The translations under genes and the position numbers were made by a program. Below the pieces are notes generated by a model, which ran no database searches, had not been told where the DNA came from, and was given only the letters and a program-made list of their open reading frames with translations. A DNA stretch of 64,000 bases from Thermanaerothrix daxensis (lineage in GTDB: Bacteria > Chloroflexota > Anaerolineae > Anaerolineales > Anaerolineaceae): assembly GCF_001306145.1 (NCBI RefSeq), contig NZ_LGKO01000004.1, positions 276,951-340,950 of the forward strand. The letters are read 5' to 3'. Position 1 is the stretch's first letter. Each line of letters starts with the position of its first letter. Shown piece by piece: positions 25,946-34,603 of the stretch.

Positions 25946-25954
25946 CGGCCCTGA

Positions 25955-27034
25955 ATGGATGGAATGAATACCGGCACTGAAATGTTGCCCACATTGGGGG
26001 GGCGCTACCGCTTGCTCCGGGTTATCGGTAGCGGTGGCATGGCGCTGGTGTATCTTGCGCATGATTTGACGCTTGACCGCCGAGTAGCAGTCAAAGTTTT
26101 GCGCGAGCCCTTTTCCCGCGAACCCGGCTTCCGTGAGCGCTTCCAAAACGAAGCCAGGGCAGCGGCCAACCTTACTCACCCCAATATCGTCACGGTTTAC
26201 GATTTCGGATACGATGACAACACGGCCTTCCTCTACCTGGTGATGGAGTATATCCCGGGTACCGACCTGAAAAGCATTCTCAAAGAGCGAGGAGCCCTCC
26301 CGGTCGAGGAAGCCGTAAGGTTGTTAATCCAAGCCGCTCGAGGGATTGGGTATGCTCATCGTATGGGGCTCATCCACTGTGATGTCAAACCTCACAACAT
26401 GCTGGTGACCCCTGATCAGACTTTGAAGGTCACCGATTTGGGGATTGCCCGAGCCATGGCTTCCATCCAACCGGATGAAAGCCAGGATGTCGTGTGGGGA
26501 TCGCCCCTTTACTTCTCCCCAGAACAGGCTGCGGGCCGGCCCCCCACCCCTGCTTCCGATGTCTATTCCCTTGGGGTCGTCCTGTATGAGATGCTCACAG
26601 GACAGCCGCCCTTTTATGCTGGTGACGCAGTTGAACTGGCTCGCCTGCACCGCGAAGTGCCTCCGCGCTCACCCCGCACACTCAATCCAAGCATTCCACC
26701 TTCCCTTGAGTCCATCCTATTGAAACTTCTGGAAAAAGAGCCTGCACGGCGCTACCGCACTGCGCAGCAACTGGCGCTGGTGCTCGAGGACTGGCTGCAA
26801 AAGACCCAATCATTAGACAATGAAGCTACACAACCCCCTCCTTATCCACAACCGTGGGTCGTCTCTTCCTCTCCCCCGCCTCCAGTCGAGGCCCCATCTG
26901 TCGCCCCAAACGCTGAAGATAACCTCGAAGTGGATTGGATCACTATTCTGCTTGGGCTCCTGGCCGTTATTGCTGTGGGAGGACTAATCCCCTTCTGGCT
27001 GTGGATTTGGCTGACCTTCAACCCACCGCGCTAA
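25955..27034 (+). CDS. Membrane-anchored Ser/Thr protein kinase
   Basis: A 359-residue PknB-like kinase without an outer sensor domain. Residues 18-280 hold the Gly loop (GSGGM, 25-29), Lys47 (VAVKVL), catalytic HCDVKPHN, and DLG in place of DFG. A Pro-rich linker follows, then a membrane helix at about 330-352 at the very end, so the kinase domain faces the cytoplasm. The start is ATG 25955 or the in-frame 25964. It ends 4 bases before rpe, so the two are co-transcribed. Confidence 0.92.
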   Translation: MDGMNTGTEMLPTLGGRYRLLRVIGSGGMALVYLAHDLTLDRRVAVKVLREPFSREPGFRERFQNEARAAANLTHPNIVTVYDFGYDDNTAFLYLVMEYIPGTDLKSILKERGALPVEEAVRLLIQAARGIGYAHRMGLIHCDVKPHNMLVTPDQTLKVTDLGIARAMASIQPDESQDVVWGSPLYFSPEQAAGRPPTPASDVYSLGVVLYEMLTGQPPFYAGDAVELARLHREVPPRSPRTLNPSIPPSLESILLKLLEKEPARRYRTAQQLALVLEDWLQKTQSLDNEATQPPPYPQPWVVSSSPPPPVEAPSVAPNAEDNLEVDWITILLGLLAVIAVGGLIPFWLWIWLTFNPPR

Positions 27035-27038
27035 AAAT

Positions 27039-27701
27039 ATGGACGAGATCATCCTCTCCGCCTCCATTCTCTCCGCTGATTTTGCTCATCTGGCTGATGA
27101 AATTCGTCAGGCAGAAGCCGCTGGCGTGGACTGGCTACACATTGATGTCATGGATGGACATTTTGTTCCCAATATCACGATGGGTCCCTTCATCGTTGAG
27201 ACCTGCCGGCGAGTCTCCACTTTACCCCTAGATGTGCACTTAATGATCGAAAAACCTGAGCGCTACATTGAGGCCTTTATCCATGCGGGAGCCAATTATG
27301 TGAGCGTTCATGTGGAGGGTAACCCTAACATTCACCGCACTTTGCAGACCATCCGCTCCCTTGGCGCCAAGGCTGGCATAGTCCTTAATCCCGGCACCCC
27401 TACCTGCGCGATTAGTGCACTTATCCCCGCGGTGGATTTTATCCTGGTCATGACGGTTAATCCCGGCTATTCGGGCCAGACGTTTTTACCCGAGACGTTG
27501 AGCAAAATTTCTGAAATAAAAGCGCTACTTGAGAGGTACCAAAGTTCAGCCCTGATCCAGGTGGATGGAGGCATCAATCCCACAACGCTTCCTCTGGCTT
27601 ATCAGGCAGGAGCACGTGTGTTTGTGGCTGCGACTGCCATTTTTAAACACCCCCAAGGTGTTCAAGAAGGGGTAAAATCATTGCGTGAGGCAATTAAATG
27701 A
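27039..27701 (+). CDS. rpe: Ribulose-phosphate 3-epimerase
   Basis: Interconverts ribulose 5-phosphate and xylulose 5-phosphate in the pentose phosphate pathway. The 220-residue TIM barrel has LSASILSADF at the start, the metal-site HIDVMDGHFVPN near residue 35, DVHLMIE, MTVNPGYSGQTF, and the phosphate-binding VDGGINPTT. It is translated 4 bases after a membrane kinase, a pairing also common in Firmicutes, where prkC precedes rsgA and rpe. Confidence 0.96.
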   Translation: MDEIILSASILSADFAHLADEIRQAEAAGVDWLHIDVMDGHFVPNITMGPFIVETCRRVSTLPLDVHLMIEKPERYIEAFIHAGANYVSVHVEGNPNIHRTLQTIRSLGAKAGIVLNPGTPTCAISALIPAVDFILVMTVNPGYSGQTFLPETLSKISEIKALLERYQSSALIQVDGGINPTTLPLAYQAGARVFVAATAIFKHPQGVQEGVKSLREAIK

Positions 27702-27704
27702 AAA

Positions 27705-27727
27705 TGCGGCTTGCGCCGCAATTTTTA
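27705..27727 (+). terminator. Intrinsic terminator after rpe
   Basis: TGCGGC (27705-27710) pairs with GCCGCA (27715-27720) over a 4-base loop, followed by ATTTTTATT. It lies just after the rpe stop and before the convergent rpmB. Confidence 0.85.
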
Positions 27728-27754
27728 TTCGAGAGAGCATAAAGATTGGAGCAA

Positions 27755-27937
27755 CTACTGAGTTTTCGCAAGAGTTTTAATGCACTTAGCGCAGAGGGTT
27801 TTGCGTACCTTGCGCCCGTTCACAAAAAGGGTCACCCGCTGGAGATTGGGTTTGAAAGCCCGATTCGTCGCGCGCATGGAAAAAGAGCGCCGGTGACCAA
27901 ATGTGGTCGTCTTACCGCAATGCTCACACTTTGCCAT
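27755..27937 (-). CDS. rpmB: 50S ribosomal protein L28
   Basis: A 60-residue ribosomal protein. It starts MAKCEHCGKTTTFGHRRSFS, as in L28 proteins that keep a CxxC pair, and has a second CxxC-like pair near the end (CAKCI), so it is probably the zinc-binding form. It is divergent from the asp23-fakA genes, an arrangement also found in Firmicutes. Confidence 0.95.
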   Translation of the reverse strand: MAKCEHCGKTTTFGHRRSFSMRATNRAFKPNLQRVTLFVNGRKVRKTLCAKCIKTLAKTQ

Positions 27938-27981
27938 GGTTTACAATCCTTTCCGCATCCAGATGATATCAGCAAAGGTGC

Positions 27982-28010
27982 ATTTTATCACACTCCGCAT
28001 CTATTTTCAA
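27982..28010 (-). promoter_or_regulatory. Sigma-70 promoter of rpmB
   Basis: On the minus strand TTGAAA (28010-28005), 17 bases, then TAAAAT (27987-27982), about 45 bases before the rpmB ATG. Confidence 0.7.
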
Positions 28011-28056
28011 CCTCCCCTGTTAAATTGATAGAAACAAGAAGGAAGGGTGGGCAGAG

Positions 28057-28413
28057 ATGAAACAGTCGGTCAATCCATACGGGAACATCTATCTTTCACC
28101 AAAAGCAATTGCAACCATAGCCTACCATGCGGCGCTGGAATCCTATGGGGTTGTGGGGTTGGCCCCCAAAAACATTGCCGAAGGGATTGCCCAGGTACTG
28201 GTCAAAGAGCCTGCGCATGGGGTGGATGTTCGCTTTACGGATGATTCAGTGATAATTGATCTGTATATTATTGTGGAATATGGCACCCGCATTCAAACGG
28301 TTGCCTCCAGTGTGGCTGATAATGTACGCTATCAGATTGAGAAAAGCACGGGCTTGCCCGTGAAGGAAGTCAATGTGCACATCCGCGGTTTGCGCGTTAG
28401 CAACACCGATTGA
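28057..28413 (+). CDS. Asp23/Gls24-family envelope stress protein (YloU-like)
   Basis: A 118-residue protein of the Asp23 family, with GNIYLSPKAIATIAYHAALESYGVVGLAPK and the C-terminal VNVHIRGLRV. In Firmicutes family members sit at the cell envelope and are encoded next to fakA, as here (37-base gap). The role is unclear, probably linked to membrane homeostasis and fatty-acid kinase. AGAG precedes the ATG. Confidence 0.92.
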   Translation: MKQSVNPYGNIYLSPKAIATIAYHAALESYGVVGLAPKNIAEGIAQVLVKEPAHGVDVRFTDDSVIIDLYIIVEYGTRIQTVASSVADNVRYQIEKSTGLPVKEVNVHIRGLRVSNTD

Positions 28414-28450
28414 TTTCTTGATTCCAGGCTAGAGGTAAGGTTGTAAACCC

Positions 28451-30124
28451 ATGAGCAATGATATTCAGTTTTCACCCATTCCCGACGGACGCCAGTTGCT
28501 GGATTCACCCGTTTTGGACGGACAAGGGCTCAAAGCCCTGCTCGAAGCAGGATTAACCTGGTTGCGAAATAACCAGCAAGCCGTAAATGCCCTAAATGTT
28601 TTTCCCGTCCCCGATGGGGATACTGGGACCAATATGGTATTAACCCTTCAGGCAGCGTACAACGAAATTTTGGGGATGGGGGACCGGAATATTGGAAAAA
28701 TTGCGCACGCGATTGCTCAGGGAGCTCTTCTTGGCGCCCGCGGCAACTCGGGGGTTATCCTCTCACAACTCTGGCGTGGATTCGCACGTGCGTTGGACAA
28801 CCTGGAGGTTATGGATGCTCCCCTTCTGGTAAAGGCCCTGGCAGAGGCGCGCAACACGGCTTATAAAGGGGTAGTTCGGCCGGTTGAAGGAACGATTCTC
28901 ACCGTCGCGAAAGACATTGCACAGGCAGCCGAGGCTTTTACCGGCAAAGAGCTCAAAGTCGAGATGCTTGAAGCCCTGGTCGAGGCTGCCGACCGTTCAG
29001 TACAGAAGACTCCCGAATTGCTACCGATCCTTAAACAAGCAGGTGTTGTAGATGCTGGTGGAAAAGGACTGTACTTCATCTTGGAGGGTATGCTCCGTTT
29101 TGTCAAAGGCCTATCGCTGGAGACCCCCCTCACCACCGTGGTACAACCCCTCGCCTCAATGAGAATGGAAGAGACCATGGAAGAAATCGAGCCTGGGCAA
29201 GATTATGAAGTGGTAGTTGATTTTCGTCCTAACGCCCCCATTGATTTGGAAAAGTTTTACTCTGACCTTGCAGAAATGGGGACTTCCATTCAGGTGGGCG
29301 AAGGCGATGGAATGTATCGGATGCACATCCATGTGCCCACCGAGAATCGCTATCGTCCCATTGATTACGTCATGGGACTTGGCACAATCACCAAAGTTTC
29401 CATCGAAAATTTGATTGCCCAGATCGAAGAACGCAGACAAGAACAATCTAGCGCTACCCGCCTCAATTTGGCAAAAATCGAACCCGGGCAAATTGCTGTG
29501 GTAGCCGTGTCGCCAGGGTTAGGTTTAAGCCGCATTTTCGCCAGCCTGGGAGTTGCAGCCATCGTAGAAGGCGGACAGACCATGAATCCCAGTACCGAGG
29601 AAATTCTCAATGCCTTCGAGAATTTGCCCACCGATAAAATTATTATCCTCCCCAATAACAAAAACATTATCCTGGCTGCCCAGAACGCCGCTAGCATGAC
29701 CGTCAAAAAGGTGGCTGTGATCCCCTCCAAATCGGTCCCTCAAGGACTGAGTGCCCTGCTCCGCTATGACCCTGATGGCGATTTTGAAACTGTGGTAAAG
29801 GAAATGGAAGAAGCCATTCAAGAGGTAATCACTGGTGAGATCACAACAGCCACCCGCTCCGTCGAAATTAACGGTGTCAAGGTATCTCAAGGGGAAGTGA
29901 TCGCCCTATTAAACGGGAATCTCGTAGGCTCTTCCCCAAGTATCCTGGAGGCATGCCAGACACTTCTGGAAAAAGCCAATGCCCGTGAGCGAGAACGCAT
30001 CACCATTTTTTACGGCCAAAATATTGCCAAAGCCGAGGTCAATAAAATCGCGGATAAAATTCGCGAACTCTATCCGCACCACGAAATTGAAATCCACGAG
30101 GGGGGCAACCCCACTATCAACTGA
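28451..30124 (+). CDS. fakA: Fatty acid kinase catalytic subunit (DAK2/YloV family)
   Basis: Phosphorylates fatty acids carried by FakB/DegV proteins. The 557-residue protein has an N-terminal DhaL-like domain with NVFPVPDGDTGTNM and LLGARGNSGVILSQ, then the FakA middle and C-terminal domains (EIEPGQDYEVVVDF, VGEGDGMYRMHIH, ILPNNKNIILAA). It lies between the Asp23-like gene and a DegV gene, which fits a FakAB kinase set. It is a distant homologue of the DhaL at 5948-6583 but not part of glycerol metabolism. Confidence 0.94.
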   Translation: MSNDIQFSPIPDGRQLLDSPVLDGQGLKALLEAGLTWLRNNQQAVNALNVFPVPDGDTGTNMVLTLQAAYNEILGMGDRNIGKIAHAIAQGALLGARGNSGVILSQLWRGFARALDNLEVMDAPLLVKALAEARNTAYKGVVRPVEGTILTVAKDIAQAAEAFTGKELKVEMLEALVEAADRSVQKTPELLPILKQAGVVDAGGKGLYFILEGMLRFVKGLSLETPLTTVVQPLASMRMEETMEEIEPGQDYEVVVDFRPNAPIDLEKFYSDLAEMGTSIQVGEGDGMYRMHIHVPTENRYRPIDYVMGLGTITKVSIENLIAQIEERRQEQSSATRLNLAKIEPGQIAVVAVSPGLGLSRIFASLGVAAIVEGGQTMNPSTEEILNAFENLPTDKIIILPNNKNIILAAQNAASMTVKKVAVIPSKSVPQGLSALLRYDPDGDFETVVKEMEEAIQEVITGEITTATRSVEINGVKVSQGEVIALLNGNLVGSSPSILEACQTLLEKANARERERITIFYGQNIAKAEVNKIADKIRELYPHHEIEIHEGGNPTIN

Positions 30125-30151
30125 TCCTGTCCATTGAATAAACCCGGCTCT

Positions 30152-31015
30152 ATGGCATCCATTGGGATACTCACCGACACAACGGCTCATTTTCCTCAAC
30201 CCAAATTTTCCGGGCAAGATCACGTTGCCTTGATTGATTTTACCCTCGTCTTTCAAGGCAATCATCTTGGGGAGTCCCGCAATCACAAAGCCCTGGATCT
30301 TCCCTTATCCTTAATCGGCTGGGAGGCGGAAAAGGCCCCCAGGCTGATTCCCCCATCGGTAGAAGATTTTTACCAGCATTATCTCCTTCTTCACCAGCGT
30401 TTCTCCGGGTTGCTGGTTATCACCCATTCGGCCCAATTGAGCCTCACTTATGAAAACGCACTTCAGGCGGCTGAGATTCTGCACGGAACCTCGGAGATCG
30501 CCGTGATCAACGCTCAGACCATCTCCGCGGGACTGGGCTTGCTGGTCCAGGCAACTGCACAACACATTGTACGTGGGTTGTCGTTTGACCAGATTGAAAC
30601 CATTGTCCGGCGCAACATTCCCAAAATCTATACCCTGATCTGCACACCCGGCCTCTCCTACCTATCCCATAACGGGCTGCTTACCCATCCCCAGGCCATT
30701 GTGGGAGAAATGCTCAATCTTTTGCAAGTATTTTCATTGGAAGAGGACCACCTGGTTCCTGTAGAAAAGGTGCGTAATTACCGCCATGCGGCGGAGTTCT
30801 TCATTGAGTTCTTAAGCGAGTTCGAGGAATTATCTCACGTCGCCCTCATTCAGACAGCCAACACCCCTCTGGGCGAAACTCACTTGCTACGCCAATTTAT
30901 CAATGAGTCTTTCCCAAGGACAGCATTCACCGAGCACAAAGCCAACCCGCCAATGAGCGCCCTGTTTGGCCCCCGCTTTGTCTGCCTGGTTGCCCTTGAG
31001 ACCCTGGAGCCCTAA
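30152..31015 (+). CDS. DegV-family protein, divergent FakB
   Basis: A 287-residue protein with the DegV start (ASIGILTDTTAHFP). The family motifs are altered: PSVEDFYQHY for the usual QPS-x-F, and SAQLSLTYENA for the SSxLSGTY loop. The C-terminal GxHxGPG that holds a catalytic His in FakB reads ALFGPRFVC, without His. It may bind lipids without serving as a FakA substrate carrier. ATG 30152 is preferred over TTG 30134; neither has a clear ribosome site. It is 27 bases after fakA. Confidence 0.82.
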   Translation: MASIGILTDTTAHFPQPKFSGQDHVALIDFTLVFQGNHLGESRNHKALDLPLSLIGWEAEKAPRLIPPSVEDFYQHYLLLHQRFSGLLVITHSAQLSLTYENALQAAEILHGTSEIAVINAQTISAGLGLLVQATAQHIVRGLSFDQIETIVRRNIPKIYTLICTPGLSYLSHNGLLTHPQAIVGEMLNLLQVFSLEEDHLVPVEKVRNYRHAAEFFIEFLSEFEELSHVALIQTANTPLGETHLLRQFINESFPRTAFTEHKANPPMSALFGPRFVCLVALETLEP

Positions 31016-31035
31016 GTTTAGGGTAAAATAAAAAC

Positions 31036-33504
31036 ATGCTACCCGCATTGCAGAAACTCCAAAAGTTCATAAAGTTGGAAGCCGAACGCGGTTATGACAA
31101 CCGAGCAGTTCTTGGGGGGTTAGATAAGATTATCCCTCTCTGGCAACAAGAAGCCCGCGAGAACGGCGTTCCTGAACCCCTTATCCAGGAAGTCACCCGC
31201 TGTTTGGAGCGCTATGCTTCGTTGTCTCCCGAGGAGCGTGCTGATTGTCTGCAAGCACTGCTAGAGAAAATTGATGTCCCCGAATCCTTCGGTCCCACAG
31301 ACTCCACGCCTCACGAAACTCAGGCAGTAAATATCGCCCCGACGCCAACCGTTAACGGAGGACGCAATCGAGGTCCCCGGCGTTCGGCCCCCAGGACTTA
31401 TTCGCTTTCCACCGATTCTCTCCCCGCCCATGGGCTTAAAGCCCCCCTAACGGTGCTACCTGGAATTGGTCCACGTTATGCCCAAACCCTGCGCCAGCTC
31501 GGGTTAGAAACCCTTGAAGACCTTCTCTATTACTTCCCTCGCCGTTACGACGACTACAGCCGCCTAAAACCCATCAACCGCTTGCGCTACGGGGAGGAAG
31601 TAACCGTTATAGGAACGGTACAAAGCGTCAACAACCGCGATACTCGTGGGGGGCGTCTGAATCTAACTGAAGTCATCGTCAGTGATGGTACAGCGGCCCT
31701 ACGGGTTAATTGGTTTAACCAGCCCTGGCTGGCCAAGTCCATTACACCGGGAATGCAGATTGTTCTTTCAGGCCGGGTAGATATGTACCTCGGGCGGTTG
31801 GTCATGAACAGCCCAGAATGGGAACCCCTGGAGCAGGAACACCTGCATACCAACCGTATCGTGCCGGTGTACCCTTTGACGGCCAAAGTAACCCAGAAAA
31901 TGCTTCGCCGGATTATGTATCAGACGGTTACTTTCTGGGCACCCCGCATCCAGGACTACCTCCCCGAATGGGTGCGCCAGGCAGGCGAATTGGTTCCGCT
32001 TTCTCATGCGCTGCTAAATGTACACTTTCCCGAAAGCCAGGATGATCTGAAAGCGGCACAAGACCGCCTCGCCTTTGATGAATTATTCCTTCTGCAATTA
32101 GGTGTCCTCCAACAAAAGCGTGCTTGGCAAGCCAACACCGCCACGATATTTGAAGCCCCAGAGGCCTGGCTTGAAGAGATCATCGCAAACCTGCCGTTTG
32201 AACTCACTAACGCCCAACGCCGCGTTTTGGAAGAAATCCGTCAGGATCTCCGGGCTGGCCGCCCAATGAATCGTCTGCTTCAGGGGGATGTGGGTTCCGG
32301 AAAAACGATTGTAGCCGCGCTTGCAGTGGCCATAGTGACCCGTGCAGGAGCACAGGCCGCATTCATGGCGCCTACCAGTATTCTGGCCGAACAACACTAC
32401 CGCAATCTTCTGAAATTACTGGCGGATTCAGAACGTGGGACGCCTGTACTTCCTGCTGGGAACATTCGCTTGTTAGTAGGAGACACGCCCGAAACCGAGA
32501 AAGAAGAAATCCGGGCCGGTTTAGCAGATGGTTCCATTAAACTTGTCATCGGCACTCACGCGCTCATCGAAGACCCGGTTACATTTGCCAATCTTCAACT
32601 GGTCATTATTGACGAACAACACCGCTTTGGGGTAGAACAGCGCGCCGCGCTACGTCTCAAAGGGCACAATCCGCACCTGCTGGTGATGACAGCCACCCCC
32701 ATTCCCCGCTCACTGGCTCTTACTATCTACGGGGACTTAGATCTTTCCGTCATGGATGAGATGCCACGTGGCCGTCAGCCCGTAGAAACACACCTGCTGT
32801 CCCCTCTTGAGCGCGAACGGGCTTATTCCTTAATCCGATCTCAAGTGGAGAAAGGGTATCAGGCTTTTATCATCTACCCCTTGATCGAAAAGGGCCAAAA
32901 TGACGAAACCCGGGCAGCGGTTGAGGAACACGAGCGGCTGCAACGGGAGATTTTTCCTGACCTCCGGCTGGGTCTTCTGCACGGGCGTTTGCCACCTGCC
33001 GAAAAAGAGCGCATCATGCGCGCTTTCCGCAATGGGGAATTCCATATTCTGGTTTCCACCTCGGTAGTAGAGGTGGGCGTAGATGTCCCCAATGCTACGG
33101 TCATGCTGATCGAGGGTGCCAACCGCTTCGGGTTGGCCCAGCTCCACCAGTTCCGCGGACGTGTTGGACGAGGAAACGCGAAATCGTACTGCCTGCTCAT
33201 CCCCGAAACTAACGATGATGTTGAAAATGAACGCCTGTTAGCCATGGTTGAAACTAACGATGGGTTCGTGCTAGCCGAACGTGATCTGCAACAGCGCGGG
33301 CCAGGTGAATTTTTGGGCACGCGTCAGGCGGGTTACTCCGAATTGCGCATGGCCAGCCTCGCAAATGTCCACCTCATCGAAAAGGCTCGGCGTCTTGCCC
33401 AAACCTTGTTTGAAAATGATCCGGATCTATCCCATCCAGAGCATCAGCCTTTGCGGTTAAACTTTGAGCGCTTCTGGCAGGGAGGCCGGGGAGATATCAG
33501 TTGA
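31036..33504 (+). CDS. recG: ATP-dependent DNA helicase RecG
   Basis: Remodels stalled replication forks and branched DNA. The 822-residue protein has a wedge/OB domain (about 135-330: LPGIGPRYAQTLRQLG, LRYGEEVTVIGTVQ), Walker A GDVGSGKT, DEQH box, and the closing QFRGRVGRG and GPGEFLGTRQAG. About 130 N-terminal residues precede the E. coli-type start, a known extension in some phyla. It lies 20 bases after the degV gene and its stop overlaps the coaD ribosome site. Confidence 0.96.
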   Translation: MLPALQKLQKFIKLEAERGYDNRAVLGGLDKIIPLWQQEARENGVPEPLIQEVTRCLERYASLSPEERADCLQALLEKIDVPESFGPTDSTPHETQAVNIAPTPTVNGGRNRGPRRSAPRTYSLSTDSLPAHGLKAPLTVLPGIGPRYAQTLRQLGLETLEDLLYYFPRRYDDYSRLKPINRLRYGEEVTVIGTVQSVNNRDTRGGRLNLTEVIVSDGTAALRVNWFNQPWLAKSITPGMQIVLSGRVDMYLGRLVMNSPEWEPLEQEHLHTNRIVPVYPLTAKVTQKMLRRIMYQTVTFWAPRIQDYLPEWVRQAGELVPLSHALLNVHFPESQDDLKAAQDRLAFDELFLLQLGVLQQKRAWQANTATIFEAPEAWLEEIIANLPFELTNAQRRVLEEIRQDLRAGRPMNRLLQGDVGSGKTIVAALAVAIVTRAGAQAAFMAPTSILAEQHYRNLLKLLADSERGTPVLPAGNIRLLVGDTPETEKEEIRAGLADGSIKLVIGTHALIEDPVTFANLQLVIIDEQHRFGVEQRAALRLKGHNPHLLVMTATPIPRSLALTIYGDLDLSVMDEMPRGRQPVETHLLSPLERERAYSLIRSQVEKGYQAFIIYPLIEKGQNDETRAAVEEHERLQREIFPDLRLGLLHGRLPPAEKERIMRAFRNGEFHILVSTSVVEVGVDVPNATVMLIEGANRFGLAQLHQFRGRVGRGNAKSYCLLIPETNDDVENERLLAMVETNDGFVLAERDLQQRGPGEFLGTRQAGYSELRMASLANVHLIEKARRLAQTLFENDPDLSHPEHQPLRLNFERFWQGGRGDIS

Positions 33505-33518
33505 AAAAGGAGAAAACC

Positions 33519-34049
33519 ATGGTGCGTGCTTTGTTCCCCGGCACTTTTGATCCCATCCATTTTGGACATATTGACATTGCCCGGCGTGCAGCGCGCCTTT
33601 TTGACGAATTGATTGTAGCCGTATACGACCGTCCTCTAAAAAATGCACTGTTCAGCCCAGAGGAGCGCATAAACCTGGTGCGTCAGGCGTTCGAGAGTGA
33701 ACCGAAAATCCGTGTTGTTGGCTACAGCGGGTTAACCGTAAAATTTTGCCGCCAGGTGAATGCCCAGGTCATTGTGCGTGGCCTGCGCGTATTCTCAGAT
33801 TTCGAGCACGAGTTCCGCATGGCGTTGGCCAACCACCGCCTTGACCGAGAGATTGAAGTCATTGCGCTCATTACCAGTGAAGAACACTCCTTTCTCTCAT
33901 CCTCAACCGTTCGTGAGATTGCGTCACTGGGTGGGGATGTCTCCACCATGGTGCCATTTCACGTAGCAGAAGCCTTACGCAGCAAGTTCGGCGCCAATGC
34001 GCATCAAACTAACAATTCACCTGTGAGTATTGACTCGCTTCGCGATTGA
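33519..34049 (+). CDS. coaD: Phosphopantetheine adenylyltransferase
   Basis: Makes dephospho-CoA in coenzyme A synthesis. The 176-residue protein has FPGTFDPIHFGHIDIARRA at the start (nucleotide-binding TxGH-like motif), VYDRPLKN, and ISSEEHSFLSSSTVRE-like sequence (TSEEHSFLSSSTVREIA). ATG 33519 has AAGGAG 7 bases upstream; a TTG at 33501 is less likely. Its ribosome site lies at the end of recG. Confidence 0.95.
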   Translation: MVRALFPGTFDPIHFGHIDIARRAARLFDELIVAVYDRPLKNALFSPEERINLVRQAFESEPKIRVVGYSGLTVKFCRQVNAQVIVRGLRVFSDFEHEFRMALANHRLDREIEVIALITSEEHSFLSSSTVREIASLGGDVSTMVPFHVAEALRSKFGANAHQTNNSPVSIDSLRD

Positions 34050-34118
34050 TTTTTGGGGGTCTCAAGCAAACTGGCCTGAAAATTGCATCAGGATGGGGCA
34101 AAGGGTAAGGAGGAGGAT

Positions 34119-34598
34119 ATGGACATCTTGCATCTTGTGGATCGTCTTGAAGAGCTCTTCAACCAAAGCCGGCAAGTCTGGTTCACTCACAGTGTTCTGG
34201 TGGATGAGGATCGCCTGATTGATATTATTGACCAAATGCGCGCCACCATCCCGGAAGAAATTCGCAAAGCACAGCAATTACTGGCTCAGCGCGATCGCAT
34301 CCTTGCCCAAGCCCAAGAAGAAGCCAATCGGATCGTCCAGCTGGCCCGGGAAAAAGCGGAGCAGATGGTTGAGCGCGATGCCATTACCCAAGCCGCACAG
34401 GCACGCGCCGAGCAGATCATCAGCCAGGCTCGCCTGGAAGCCGATATGACACGGCGCGAAGCCGATGAATATGTGCTCGAAACCCTCACTCGCCTTGAGA
34501 CCGAACTCGAACGGTTGCTCAACCAAGTGCGCAATGGGATACGCACCTTGCAGAGTGACCGTTACCCCACACCACCTTCACCGCCCCCGCCCCAATAA
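34119..34598 (+). CDS. Coiled-coil protein of unknown function
   Basis: A 159-residue protein, almost all alpha-helical from 45 to 140 with alternating Ala/Gln/Glu/Arg (AQEEANRIVQLAREKAEQM), like ATP synthase b or DivIVA-type coiled coils, and ending in a Pro-rich tail. No membrane segment. ATG 34119 has GGAGGAGG just upstream. It follows coaD by 69 bases and ends 5 bases from the convergent lon. The order coaD-coiled-coil protein occurs elsewhere in Chloroflexi as I recall, but its role is not known. Confidence 0.75.
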   Translation: MDILHLVDRLEELFNQSRQVWFTHSVLVDEDRLIDIIDQMRATIPEEIRKAQQLLAQRDRILAQAQEEANRIVQLAREKAEQMVERDAITQAAQARAEQIISQARLEADMTRREADEYVLETLTRLETELERLLNQVRNGIRTLQSDRYPTPPSPPPPQ

Positions 34599-34603
34599 CC
34601 GGC

